Positions 1 through 10,820 of a DNA stretch of 64,000 nucleotides are shown here, piece by piece. A program made the translations under genes and the position numbers. Source of the stretch: Paracyclopina nana. Its lineage: Eukaryota > Arthropoda > Copepoda > Cyclopoida > Cyclopettidae. The notes under the pieces were generated by a model that did no database searches, was not told where the DNA came from, and worked only from the letters and a program-made list of their open reading frames with translations. Location: positions 10,180,501 to 10,244,500 of the forward strand of contig JAGUCH010000002.1 in assembly GCA_019096065.1 (NCBI GenBank), in the 5' to 3' direction. Numbering within the stretch: the stretch's first letter is position 1; the number at the start of each line of letters is the position of its first letter.

Positions 1-224
1 TGGACGCGATGGCGGAGGAGTTGCACGAGGCGAGGAAGAAGGCGCTGGAAATGGCCAAAAAGTACCAGAAGGCCAAGGAGCAACTGGCCAAGCTGCCTCA
101 GCGCAGCAAGGAGGAGACTTCCGAGATCACGCTGCTGCCGTCCGCAACCGTGGCACCGTCCAAGCAAAAGTTCATCGGCGGAGGCTTCAATTTCTCGCCC
201 GCTCCCTTTCCTCTAGCAATGTAA
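1..224 (+). CDS. CFAP58: CFAP58 (CCDC147)-like coiled-coil protein, 3' end, left copy
   Basis: Only the last 74 or so codons are in the window; the gene continues beyond the left edge. The frame is open from base 3 and ends at TAA 222-224. The residues are heptad-rich and charged (MAEELHEARKKALEMAKK) and end in a glycine-rich FIGGGF tail. That tail and the longer copy at 25855-27127 match the C-terminus of CFAP58/CCDC147, a coiled-coil protein of motile cilia and sperm flagella. The sequence reappears inverted at 25855-26078, so this is one of two copies. No AATAAA was seen in the 384 bp before the next gene. Confidence 0.75.
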   Translation, partial: DAMAEELHEARKKALEMAKKYQKAKEQLAKLPQRSKEETSEITLLPSATVAPSKQKFIGGGFNFSPAPFPLAM

Positions 225-608
225 TGCCATTTTCTACTAAGCCATGCTGCAATTATAAACTGACTAATTAAATTGCCCTTATCATCACTTTCATATACGC
301 ATCAGGGTGATGCGTGCAAATTTACGCTTCATGGTTGCGCTCGCTTACTTTCCTCGCTTCAGCAACGCGCGCAATTCCCTATGCTATAATTGTATTCTTA
401 TATTATGCTCTGCATTTAATTATGGCCACTCTAAAACGATTTCAATGTAAGCTCGCCACATGATGCGCACACACATTTCATGTACACGGTTTTCAACGAG
501 TAGCCCGTATTTCTTTTTGCACGCTCTGTACACAAAAAAGTTTCGCCCTGCATCTTTGGCAAGCGCGCTTTAAAAAAAGAGTCACTTCTCTGTCAGTCGT
601 AATTAAAG

Positions 609-3018
609 ATGGTAGCAAGAGTGATGATGGTTTTTTTGCTCGTGATCCTAACCGGGCCATCCCTAGGCGATTTGAGCCACGACTGCAAAATGAGCCTTTC
701 GGGCAAACACGGCCTCAAAGTGAAGTGTCCAGGTGGTCCGACGCAAGTTGCTTCGTTTTTGAGGCACTTGAGAAGGACTCTGTTGATGCCAATGTTGGCT
801 AAAATGGCGATCGACCCCAACTTCTGCTCGCTGGCCAACCTCATCCGCAGGCACAGGAAAGGCGGCCATCGAGAGGCCAAAGGCGTGGATGAAAACAAGG
901 CCCTTTTGGAGCAACTGACTGATGAGCAACTGGAGCAGCTTCTGGAGGGTATAAGTGTTGAAGAAGGTGCTGCTTCGTCATCGGCGACGCAGACCCAGAA
1001 TCAAGTGCAAAATGTGAAGGCTGAAGTTCACACCCATCAGCACTACTACGTCGTGGTTTCGGACACGGGTCAGGTGGTTTCCCTGCCGCCCTTTGCCGAG
1101 TCTCTGCCCAACGCAACTTTGACCAATCTCATCAATGTCTTGCTGACCCCAACTACCAACTCGCCCAGCTCTCCTTCAACCGGAAACGGGGCGTTCACTT
1201 GCGGGCAAAAGTCCAGCGGGATAACGACCAACTTCGTGAATCCGGCCTATCCGGCCTTTGACAGCCAGATTGCCACCACGTGCAGCTTCACCTTGGAAGT
1301 GGTGGAGGCCTCTGTGTGCCAGGTCCGCGTGGACTTTGTGGACACCCAGATGCTCGCGCCCACGTCGGGCAATTGCCTCCGCCAGTATTTGGTGGTGAGA
1401 GGCGCCATTTGGCCGATGGGAATCGAACGGATTTGCGGGAACAACGAGGATGGACAGCACTTCTACATCGAGGTCGACCGAACGGCCGTTGGTGCGGGAA
1501 GCGCGGCGCAAGTGGAATTTACGGTCGTTACGAGCGGGGACGCGGCCGGAGCCGGGCCCTACAAATGGGGATTGTGGATTTCGCAGATCAAATGCGACGG
1601 CACCAGGATCCTCGAGGCGCCCAAGGGCTGCTTCCAGTACTTCACCCAGCCCACGGGCCTCCTCGCTTCCTTCAACTACAAGTACGGCTACCTCAACAAC
1701 CAGGTTAGCTTGCACTTCCTTAGTGCACTCGCACTCGCCATATAGTTGATACTTTTTTTCAGGCGTACCGAATCTGCATAATGGCTTCCAGAGGCGCCTG
1801 TCGCATATCTTTTGAAGCAGCGGATGAGTTTGGTCTGGAGAAGTTTGGCAACTACAAAACTTCCCCCTACTCTCGATCGGGAGTCTCGTCTATTTACTGC
1901 GCACGGGACTTCATTCGCATCCCCGATGGGTCCAGCTCGGGCACGCTCAACACCATAACGCACGACAGGTAATAATGTCCCGTTCACTTACTCCCCCAAA
2001 ACTCCTGTTGTAAGCTGCATGGCAAGCTCCTAACGGGGAGAATTGCACAAAACTGTGGCAAAAACATCACCAGATTTGGACAGAAATCTTTTGCAACCAT
2101 TGATGAGAAAAATCTATAGCTGTTTTTTTTAAATCCTCTCTCGGCTCTTTATGAACCCCAAATGTTAATGAGTAAACAGAACAAGCGATCAGTTTTGCAC
2201 AGATCAGGCAAAATTGAGGCTTCCATAACTTTTGATGCCAAACGAATCCAATTGAGTGACCAAGTCGGGGAAGTCAAACTTAAATGATAGTTCACTAGAT
2301 TTTTTTGCATCAGCTAGTGCCTTTCATAAGACAATTTTTCTCTTTTCCTTAAGAAGTTTTTCGTGAATTGTCCTAAGGAGTTTTGGGTGTACATGAACAG
2401 GATACTAATTTTGTCTCTTATGAAAAATACTCATGTATTTGACATTTTATTATGGCATTGAATAGCATGTTGGTCCTGGTCATTTTCAAATATTCATTCA
2501 TAAAAGAGTTTGGCGTGCTGCAACATTTTGGGGCGGTATCTATATTATAGTAAAAAAAAATTCTGTAAGCATGTAAAGTCAACTACTTTAGTTGTAACAA
2601 AAATCGGAGCTGAAACTATTGCATAATGATGACTTAGTTTTTGTCCCAACTGTGATGCAACTACATCATGACTTACCACATATATAGTTCTCTGCAAAAT
2701 TATTTGCACATGCGTATGAGCTCTGCTTTCGAGCACGCTATGATTGACTAACATGTATTTTGCAGGTATTGCGGCGGACGCTTCCACCCGACCATGAATG
2801 CAAGCAAAAATGGCCCAGTGGTAGCTCCCATTTTATCCCGTCTCATAACGCTGGATGTCAGGTCAGGCGACCCGCAACTCTTCCCTTCCGTCAATTTGAA
2901 CGGCTTGGCCATGGAACCGGCTTTTAACGAGGCACATCATGGACCAGGCTTTAAAATCAGTTACGAACAAACCTCAGGAGAAAGTTGCCCCGCCGTTGAC
3001 TTGACTCTATTCAACTAA
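609..3018 (+). CDS. secreted CUB-domain protein, left copy (3 exons, 517 aa)
   Basis: Exons by GT-AG and frame are 609-1703, 1763-1968 and 2766-3018. Joined they give 518 codons including TAA. The N-terminus has a signal peptide (hydrophobic VMMVFLLVILTGPSLG, cleavage near residue 20), so the product should enter the secretory path. Residues about 25-190 are a helical, Q/S/T-rich region of no known fold. From about residue 198 a CUB-like segment begins with paired cysteines (FTCGQ, TTCSF, VCQVRVDF, GNCLRQY, ERICG) and the typical sequence NFVNPAYP. A second cysteine-containing beta-rich half follows in exons 2 and 3. Many arthropods have lineage-expanded secreted proteins of this type with unknown function. 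The 797-bp second intron holds no clear repeat. The whole gene is repeated inverted at 23063-25472 with identical protein. Confidence 0.85.
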
Positions 3019-3043
3019 CATCATAAATTAAATGGTCAAAGAA

Positions 3044-3049
3044 AATAAA
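3044..3049 (+). promoter_or_regulatory. polyadenylation signal AATAAA of the CUB gene
   Basis: AATAAA lies 26 bp after the CUB stop codon. The mirrored copy is at 23032-23037 on the minus strand. Confidence 0.6.
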
Positions 3050-3318
3050 CATGGCCTCTGATGCTTCTTTGGATTTTCTTTCCAACCAAGAACTCAACAC
3101 ATCTTTTTGTCCTTGAGTGTGTTGGGAAATGCCGCCGGGTGGTCCAACCGAATGTCCGTTCTAGAAAAGCTGAACATTCAATCGGGAAACGGTAATAAGG
3201 TCGAAATTTTAAGATCGAAATGACCATGAGATTATAAAGTCGAAGTTTTCTTTCATGGAAACTGGGCACTCAAGTTGAAAGGAAGAGGTCAATAAGTCCG
3301 ACAGATTTTGGAGCGCAG

Positions 3319-4358
3319 CTCAACCAGAAATTTCATTCCGCAATATGAGATCAACTCGGCCACAAAAAATATGTGACTGATTTGAGGGACTTTTGGGAGT
3401 CACAACTTAACCACAAAGTTGTGCTACTCAACAAAAATTTTGCATTCCACAAATATGTGGAACAATTGTAGCATTGAAGGTTACACAATTTTGTGTAACA
3501 CAAGGTTGGGCAAATTCTGAGTCACACAATTTGACAACAAATTGAACACAACTCTTTTTTTAATTAGAAGACGAGTTCCACAAACAAATGCTATTTCGTC
3601 ACGGATTTCAGCCTCAAATTGCCCGATTTGAGTTACTCTTAAGTAAGTCTCAAAAGCACCAGTGAAGCTTGGGGAAAAATCCAAGAATTTAGAATTCTAG
3701 CTTAGCAAATTATTAAGAGATGGCTCTGCTATCAAACCCATATTATCTAAAAGTAATTATGTTAACAACTTTGCTATGATTTGAAAGTTTCAAAAACATT
3801 GCTAATAGCTTTTAGTCCAAACTAAATTAGTATTGAAGCAAAAATAATTTTATTTCAAAATTATTATGGAACTATGAAATATTCAAAATAAATCAATAAG
3901 CTAGTAAGTAAGATAAGTATGTAGACTAAAAATATTTATAATCTGCCAAGTCCTACAATTGAAGGACACTTGCACATCTTGTCTGATGTGAGAAAGACTT
4001 GCAAAGTCCGCCATCTATTGGCAGAAAGTCTAATTTTATAAATGAATGATACTCTCATTCCTTTTTCTTAATAGATAATGTTTCAAAAAATGAACTAAGA
4101 AGGTAGTCACAAATTCTAGCCAATACTATCTGAATTTTGATTACATATTGTGCCAGAATTGTAAATTGTAACAGAGCCACAATGTGGATGGTTTATTCAA
4201 GAATTGTGACAGCCTCTTTAGACTTATCAAAACTGAGTTCCACAAAAATCTGTAATTCGTCACGGGTTTTCGCCCCAATTTGCCAAAATTGAGGGATTTC
4301 TGAGTTACCCATAAGTCCCACAGAAGCTCCTCAAATTTTTCAAAAATTTCTGGTTGGG
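3319..4358 (+). mobile_element. non-autonomous TIR element, copy 1
   Basis: About 1.04 kb, starting with a slightly decayed terminus (CTCAACCAGAAATTT) and ending with its inverse, AAATTTCTGGTTGGG, at 4344-4358. No long ORF is present. The interior is AT-rich and full of short TTCCACAAA / TTTGTGGA inverted words. It is clearly related to the next element (4359-5796): the stretch around 3560-3960 recurs in diverged form around 4870-5270, including a block beginning GATGGCTCTGCTATC and a block beginning CATCTTGTCTGATGTGAG. The two copies have the same orientation and abut with no base between them. No target duplication could be recognised. The family is unknown to me. Confidence 0.6.
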
Positions 4359-4372
4359 CCCAACCAGAAATT
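4345..4372. repeat. 28-bp perfect palindrome at the junction of two element termini
   Basis: Arms AATTTCTGGTTGGG (4345-4358) and CCCAACCAGAAATT (4359-4372) meet with no spacer. This is the 3' terminus of copy 1 joined directly to the 5' terminus of copy 2. In the inverted duplication the same two termini sit 11.18 kb apart, at 21723 and 32904. Confidence 0.95.
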
Positions 4373-5796
4373 CGGTTTCACAATATCAAATCAATTCAGT
4401 CACAAAATGCACTGTAGCTATGTTGAGTCGGTTTTGAAGAACACAAATCAGATACAAATTTGAAGAACTCAGCATGATTTTTGTATTCTACAAACTTGTA
4501 GGGCATTAGTTATAACTAATCATCTTCAAAATTGGGTTACTCAAAGTTGAATCCCATTCATGAATCTCAATTCTAATATAAATTTGTGATGTATAGACTT
4601 GTTACCAAATTAGGTTATAATAAACCTTCATCAAGATTATATTCTACATATGCCTGGGTTGTTGGACTCATTTTTTTGCTGATTCTATTCCACAAACTTG
4701 TGGCTGATTTGAGAGATACAATACTTTCACAACTATGTATGACATAAATTTGTGCTGCCATTAAAAAAACCATTTTTAGCTGCCAAACTTCCACAAAGTT
4801 GAAACTTGATTGTGTTCCTCAATTTGACTCGAATTCATTTGCAAAAGAAGCAATGTTGATTATTTTCAAATAGAAGTTGAGTTCCACAAAATTTGCTATC
4901 TCATGGATTTCAGCCTCAAATTGTCCGATTTGAGTGTCTCTTAAGTAAGTCATAAAAGCCCTGCTTAACCTTTAGGAAAAATCAAAGAATAAAAATTCTA
5001 GCTTAGCAAATTATTAAGAGATGGCTCTGCTATCAAAACTATTTTATTTAAAAGTAATTATACTTAAAACTTTGCTATGCATTGAGTGTGTCAAAAAAGT
5101 TGCTAATAGCTTTCAGTCCAAACCAAGTTAGTATTGAGGTAAAAATAATTTTATTTTCAATATTATTATGGAAATATGAAATATTCAAAACAAATCAAGA
5201 TGACAGTAAGTAAGAGAAGTTTATAGACTAAAATATTATTTCTCACATAAGTCCCTCTCCCTCTTAAGAAGGACACTAGCACATCTTGTCTGATGTGAGA
5301 AAGACTTGCAAAGTCAGCCATCTATTGGCCAAAAGTCTAAATATATATGAATGATGCTCTCATTCCTTGCACCTTTTTCCTAATAGATATTGCCAAAATT
5401 GGGGGAAATTTAAGTCTTTAACGGAGCTTAGTTGAGAACCTATTGTGACTCAATAGAAATAAGCAGCTGTTCCAAAAATTAAAATAACATGGAATTTGTT
5501 GACAAATTGAGGACATTGTATATCATATTTTATACCTAAAATGAAGATTATATGAAGTCTACTTTGAGCCAAATTTGTGAGGACAATTTTGTCTTACATT
5601 GAACTTGATTTGTGCCACTTTTGAAGCATCACCGCGTAGACACGCGACTGTTAAGGTCGAGCTTGCTAAGCTGAGTTCCACAAGAATATGTGGTGCGTCA
5701 CGGATTTCTGACACAAATCGGGAATATTGGGACACTTTTGAGTAACTCAAATTCACTCTTATTTAATCACAATTTTTTCGAAAATTTCTGGTTGGG
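4359..5796 (+). mobile_element. non-autonomous TIR element, copy 2
   Basis: About 1.44 kb, bounded by CCCAACCAGAAATT at the left and AAATTTCTGGTTGGG (5782-5796) at the right. It is homologous to copy 1 along much of its length but diverged and longer. No protein-coding frame is convincing. It is repeated inverted at 31467-32904. Confidence 0.6.
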
Positions 5797-6353
5797 AAGA
5801 AATAAAAAAAGTTATGGAATGACTGGGGTTTGAACCTTAGACTTCTAAATAACGAGCCAAGCACTCTAACCATTATGCCATAGTAGCACCTCTACAAAAA
5901 TGAATTTTAAAAGTCTATTTTATTGCTCCCAAACCACGGGATGCTAGCTCATGAGAGCCAGTGACATTCACATGGCAACTAAAAACCGAGCAGTATTTTC
6001 TAGGGCACGGGGCAGCCCGGTAACTTCATTAAAACACTCAAAAATCATATTACAGAATATAAAATTGTATATTTTGAGCTAGGGCACGTAAAGTAGGGTC
6101 ATTAAATAGCTGACCTCGGATTTTAAAATGACCCTGCTTTTCGTGCCCCAGCTCGAAATAAATAACTATTAGTGGGGGTCATTGAAGCTAGATATCCCAA
6201 AAAAATGAGCCTTTTTTGCGCTAAACGTTTTTAATTTAATGTTATTGGAAGTGATAGGCCAGGATTTTTATTTTATCACCAAATGAACCCTTGAGACATA
6301 CGCTTTCAGAAAATATATAATTCTTGGGTGTTGTAAGTAGTTTTGGTTAGGTC
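5797..6353 (-). repeat. tRNA-headed interspersed repeat (SINE-like), left copy
   Basis: On the minus strand a 75-nt tRNA-like head (5816-5890) carries an A-box-like TGGCATAATGG and a B-box-like GGTTCAAACCCC. Its acceptor and anticodon stems do not pair properly, so it is not a working tRNA gene. About 450 bp of shared body follows, including an inverted repeat of about 28 bp per arm (near 6078-6160; GGCACGTAAAGTAGGGTCATT against AATGACCCTGCTTTTCGTGCC). The same structure recurs at 20640-21165, inverted at 30910-31460, and as a tail fragment near 38150-38310. Confidence 0.6.
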
Positions 6354-6357
6354 CTTT

Positions 6358-6922
6358 TGTCTTAGGCCTTCAAGCTACCCGGCTCGGATCCGCGAGGATG
6401 AGCCCGAGGTCCAAGACTTTGAAGTCCTGACAGTCTGAACAGGATCGCTATCCCAATGGTCGGTCTGCCAAGTGGGAAGACAAGTACTCCTCTGAGGAAA
6501 TCCACACCAGTGCCAATGATGAGAATCTACAGCCTTGCTGCAAATCTAACTGGACAACTAACCTGGTATTGTAAAACAACACCAAAGAACCAATAAAGAC
6601 ACTTCAATGACTAAACATACTCATGAGTTGAAAGCATAGCTTTCCTAAAAGACAAGACTACAAGTTATGATAAAATAAAGGCCAAAGCCTTGCTTTGACA
6701 AATTGCAATTGCATAAAACCTTGACAATGACTACATATATAAAGGATGGATCAATTGATCTCAATAAATTAATCAGTAGAATTCAATCATGATGTTTTCT
6801 TATTCAATATTCTTCACACACTGAAATTCTTACAAATTTGGCAATGGCTGCCGCTGAGCTGATGGCGTCGCTGAGGAGGAGGGTGCGCGCGCCCAGCGCA
6901 ACAGCGCAAGCAGGCCGCGACA
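6358..6922 (-). repeat. BEL LTR (3' LTR in element sense)
   Basis: Begins TGTCTTAGG and ends GCCGCGACA on the plus strand. It matches 19862-20426 almost base for base. The third copy, in the inverted duplication (30341-30905), shares the C allele of this LTR at the one site where the two LTRs were seen to differ. Confidence 0.95.
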
Positions 6923-6925
6923 GAG

Positions 6926-6935
6926 TCCCCCTCTT
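6926..6935 (-). promoter_or_regulatory. probable polypurine tract
   Basis: On the minus strand the sequence AAGAGGGGGACTC immediately precedes the 3' LTR. This purine run is in the position expected for plus-strand priming in LTR retrotransposons. Confidence 0.55.
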
Positions 6936-6964
6936 GGAGGTCACGAGGCCATCTTCAAGGCTCT

Positions 6965-9900
6965 TCACGGGTAGGGGCTCGCCACGACAAGAGCGTGATC
7001 CTCCAAGACATGAGTGGCCCTGGAGGCGCGCCCTTCCTCTTCTCGCTCAAGACTATTGTAGACTTGGAGGTCAACGCGGCCATCAGCTCCATAAACGAGG
7101 TCGACATAAAAACTCTCATGACGGCAGAATCCCTTGAGGCTGAGAAGAGAGCCGATGGTGGCCTCCTCGATCATGGTGACCCAGGGAGTGGACGAGTGGG
7201 ACAAGTGATGCTTGATCCCATGCCCAAGCTCCTGGCACCGCTCGCACCTGAACACGACCTTGTCGCACGTGAGGATGGTGTGACCATCCAAGCCGCATGG
7301 CGGGTAGGCACACTTTAGGCGCTCAATGCACTCTTCTCGTGGATGGTCCAGGCTTCCACAGCGCCCGCAGAAGTGAGGACAAGTGCTGCCAAGGCTTCGC
7401 TTGAACAGAGCGACGATCAAGTGGCTCCAATGAGCTCGGTGAGGCGGCACTCGGGCAATGGCCGTAAAGGCACTAGCAAGGCTAGGCTCCACATTATGAA
7501 AGTCCAGCCTGTACAGCTTACCGCTGCGCCAGTAGTCACGAGTGCCTTGCACTGCGTTGACTCCACGACTCTCATTGGGCCTCAGCATCATCCATTCCGC
7601 CTCCATTCCATCTTCAGCCTTGCTGCCACCAAACCATTCCTTCTTGTTGAATGGCCTCAAATTGAGGTCATCCCTTGGAAGTTTGCCAGGGCCAGGCCGA
7701 TTTCTCACCCGGTCGCAGGCAAAGTGCGCGTGGCGCAGCACGTCAACCTTGGGGCTGTAGCCCTGGCGTTGGAGGCCCTCCACGGCAATCCTGATTGGCA
7801 GCGAGATTGCCAGCACATGCTGCAGACGGAGGTACTCCCACATGCCCGAAGTCCACTCTGCGGTGGGCAGGCTGAAGTCGGCGGCGTCCTTGTAGAAGTG
7901 GAATGCCTCCTGGCCTGGCTGGAGGGGCGGCGAAGCGGGCGCCCTGCCTTTCTGGTGGACGATTGGCACCTTAGGAGCTCCCAGCCTGGCTGCGACATAC
8001 GTCAGATTGGTCGTAATATCCGACGCCCAAGTTCCGTCTTGCGGAAAGGCCATCAAGGCCAGGCTATTGGCGTCGCATTTGGCATTGACCTTCATATTGA
8101 GATAGCCAAATCTTCTTTCTTCAACGATGTTGAAGCCCTCGACTCTGACCTCTTTGCTCTTCAGCAGGTCCAAAACTCGCTTCGGCACTTTTGCTCCCAA
8201 GTACTCCTTGTCCTTGCCTCCGTACCGGCTCTGCACCAGCAAAATGGGTGCTCCTTGCACGCCAAACGTCATTGACGCATAGCAACCCTCTCGCGGACTT
8301 CTGTCGCTGATGATGTTGTTGCGTCGCAACGCATCGATCGTCCAGCTTTGGACGTGGCAAGTCAAAAGCCCCTTTTGCTCCGCCTTGCGGAAAAACCCCT
8401 CCTGTTCGAGCCTGGCTTCGACGGAGGTCCAATCGGCGTCATCCTCGAGGACTATAAAGTCTTCAGGTCCTGCAGGCTTACCATGCAGCTGAAGCGGGCC
8501 TGGCCCATACTTGCAATCCTGGATTGCCTCTTCCAAAGGGTAGACATCGTAGCACAGTTGCCCATCCATGCGGATTTGCCAATCTCCTTCTTCAAGGTTG
8601 GATTTGGCTGTCAGACAGTGCTCGGTGACGCAAGTGCCAAGATGATGAGGCCCACGTTCCAGTCTTACTTGAGCAGTGGAGCACGGAGGATCTTCGGATG
8701 GCCTGCCTCTTGCCTTGGCAGGGCAGAGCAGTGGAGCTCCTGGAGTTGGCTCTTCCAGCTCTGGGGGCAGCTGGGGCTCTTCGGAGTAGGGGTCGCTCCC
8801 CAATTGGGCAACGCCCCGCCAGTAGGCCTCAACCCACTCAGGCAGCACAGCTCCCTCGGTCACGGTCCGACCAAAACTGGTCATGACGGCCGCGAGCCCC
8901 ATGTCGCTGGACTCTTCTGCGGAGACCGCGAGCCTGGCTCCCTGAATTTGCCTAGCAAAAGTCTTGCGCCGCTGCCAAGCTTGAAAAGCATCCTCCCTCT
9001 TGCAAGGGGGCAGAGGCGTCGGTTTGATGGGGTTCTTCCTTGGGTGCGAGATCAAGCACCCGTTCCTGTACAAAATGTACATGTCATGTAGCTTCGGGTG
9101 ACAGAGTTCCATGACCTTGATGGGAGGGTGGCCTTGAACTAGGCCCGACAGCCTCATGGCGTCGGCCTTTTCTGCCAGCGCACAAGCAGCAGCCCGTTCG
9201 GACACGGTGCGGCCATCTTCTTTCTCCCTAGGGCCGTAGTCCCATGAGTGGCCAAAGAAGGACGTCTTGGGGTCGCAGTAGTACAGCACGATGGTGGGTA
9301 CTGCCATCACGCCTAGCACTTGGTCTTCAAAGAAGCCCCTGTCGCACCCATGAGCGACCTTGATGGCTTCGACAGCTGGGTCGACCCATCTTCTTCTTAA
9401 TTGATAAGAGTTTATTTCAGGCCCTGAAAGAAGTACGCCGAGGTTGTCATATGATCTTATTAACCTATCGTCCCCCATTCTAGAATGTCTGACTAAATTT
9501 GGCCGCCCTGAATTAGGTGACGCAGCAGATTCAACTTCGCCCTCTTCGTTTTCGTTCCCTCCTTCTCGTGGCCATACCACGGGAGATCTTGGTGGGGAGA
9601 CTTCTCTTGATGATCTTCGAGCCTCGTCAGTTCTAGGCTGTGAAGGCCCCGCCTCCTGTCCATCTCCTTCAAAGATTACGATCCTTCTGGGCGGGTTAGC
9701 CTCTCGGACTATGGGCGACAATGACAAGTCATGGAGGCCTGGTCGAGGTGAAACGTGTGGCCTCTCTATTGAAGTGGAGGCCACTGGTGCTATTGAGGAC
9801 GTCGACATTCTCCTCGGTGAAGACTCACCCTCCGGATTGAGCCTCCGTCTTCTCAAGGCCGGCGATTGACCAGTCCCGTGGGACTCTTCTCTTGCCCTCG

Positions 9901-10351
9901 TACGGAGAATCTGCTCCCTTGCCGAATCAAAATCAAAATGGCTTTGCGGCTCGCTCGGGTTCAAGGACTCATCAAGCAGCGTGAGGTCGACAGGATCGAT
10001 CTCCACGCCGTCCCATGCCATGTCGCCATCATCATCCAACATCCCAGCATTGCTGGGCTGCGAGTCACCTAACTCCAGGGAGGCCACGCCCCCGCTGCTA
10101 CTACCACCCCTAGCTAATGAATTAATACCTCTAGAGGCGGCCTGGCCGCGTAAAAGGCTGACATCCTCGTCCATGGCAGCATCGGCCGAATCTTCCGGGG
10201 CACGTGCTGATGCCGGGTTGCTGCCGCTGCCGAGCGACACTGCGCCCGCGTCGTCGGTGACCTCGATCACCGCTACCGCCTCGTCGGTTGCCGCGACTGC
10301 GTGCTCCTCCCCAGACATGGGGGGAACAGCCTCACTTTCTTGACGTTCCAT
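6965..10351 (-). CDS. BEL element third ORF: zinc-knuckle protein of unknown role (1128 aa)
   Basis: The likely start is ATG at 10351-10349 (MERQESE). The frame is open a further 169 codons upstream and overlaps the end of pol by 38 bp, but that part looks untranslated. Residues 1-300 are acidic, Ser/Pro-rich and low-complexity. Residues about 300-980 are a large domain I cannot place. Near residues 990-1045 there are three zinc-knuckle-like motifs: CX2CX4HX4C (CGRCGSLDHPREEC), CX4CX4HX4C and CX2CX4HX4H. No signal peptide or membrane segment is visible, so it is not an obvious envelope protein. It could be an accessory nucleic-acid-binding protein or a captured gene. A 5'-truncated copy lies at 27128-30298. 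Expression would need splicing or reinitiation downstream of pol. Confidence 0.8.
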   Translation of the reverse strand: MERQESEAVPPMSGEEHAVAATDEAVAVIEVTDDAGAVSLGSGSNPASARAPEDSADAAMDEDVSLLRGQAASRGINSLARGGSSSGGVASLELGDSQPSNAGMLDDDGDMAWDGVEIDPVDLTLLDESLNPSEPQSHFDFDSAREQILRTRAREESHGTGQSPALRRRRLNPEGESSPRRMSTSSIAPVASTSIERPHVSPRPGLHDLSLSPIVREANPPRRIVIFEGDGQEAGPSQPRTDEARRSSREVSPPRSPVVWPREGGNENEEGEVESAASPNSGRPNLVRHSRMGDDRLIRSYDNLGVLLSGPEINSYQLRRRWVDPAVEAIKVAHGCDRGFFEDQVLGVMAVPTIVLYYCDPKTSFFGHSWDYGPREKEDGRTVSERAAACALAEKADAMRLSGLVQGHPPIKVMELCHPKLHDMYILYRNGCLISHPRKNPIKPTPLPPCKREDAFQAWQRRKTFARQIQGARLAVSAEESSDMGLAAVMTSFGRTVTEGAVLPEWVEAYWRGVAQLGSDPYSEEPQLPPELEEPTPGAPLLCPAKARGRPSEDPPCSTAQVRLERGPHHLGTCVTEHCLTAKSNLEEGDWQIRMDGQLCYDVYPLEEAIQDCKYGPGPLQLHGKPAGPEDFIVLEDDADWTSVEARLEQEGFFRKAEQKGLLTCHVQSWTIDALRRNNIISDRSPREGCYASMTFGVQGAPILLVQSRYGGKDKEYLGAKVPKRVLDLLKSKEVRVEGFNIVEERRFGYLNMKVNAKCDANSLALMAFPQDGTWASDITTNLTYVAARLGAPKVPIVHQKGRAPASPPLQPGQEAFHFYKDAADFSLPTAEWTSGMWEYLRLQHVLAISLPIRIAVEGLQRQGYSPKVDVLRHAHFACDRVRNRPGPGKLPRDDLNLRPFNKKEWFGGSKAEDGMEAEWMMLRPNESRGVNAVQGTRDYWRSGKLYRLDFHNVEPSLASAFTAIARVPPHRAHWSHLIVALFKRSLGSTCPHFCGRCGSLDHPREECIERLKCAYPPCGLDGHTILTCDKVVFRCERCQELGHGIKHHLSHSSTPWVTMIEEATIGSLLSLKGFCRHESFYVDLVYGADGRVDLQVYNSLEREEEGRASRATHVLEDHALVVASPYP

Positions 10352-10820
10352 CTTAAAGTTGAATGGTCGTCGAAAACAATTTGAACACTGAGAGATACGT
10401 GCGTCTTGAAAGAACTCGAATAACTCAATGAGCAGGCTAGCTGAGAGGAAACGGAATGAGTCTCCTAACTGGTTCTCAGTTTTTGCGGCAGTCTTCAGCG
10501 GCGAGGTTGCCCGACTTATTTTTAAGCGTTGCGTCTTTTCGCGGACAATTAATATCCGACAATAATAAAAACAATTACACAAAGTGTAAACAAGGTTGTG
10601 ATAAGGCCTGGCGCTTTCAAAATGCGCGTCAAAAGTCCTCGTGAAAATTGTGACAAACAGAGCCTGGCTCTCGTGATAAAAGAGTGACGTGTAAAAGACT
10701 TCCAAAGCATGGCTTCGATCGTGACTTATGTGAAAACTAGATTTTCGGCGGTTGCCGCCGTCCCCCATCTCGTAGTGTGATGAGCGTGGAGGAGTGCTCA
10801 AGCATGGCTTGTAGCATAGG

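Noticed and set aside
1176..1715. Long open frames antisense or out of frame to the CUB gene exon (and its mirror copy)
   Set aside because: They overlap a signal-peptide protein with good splicing and a family fold, and reflect GC-rich codon use only.
5816..5890. Functional tRNA gene
   Set aside because: Internal promoter boxes are present, but acceptor and anticodon stems do not pair, and the same head recurs with a shared repeat body.
7343..9091. Plus-strand open frames of 250-310 codons opposite the BEL third ORF
   Set aside because: They are antisense shadows of a longer frame whose diverged copy changes mainly at synonymous sites of the minus-strand frame.
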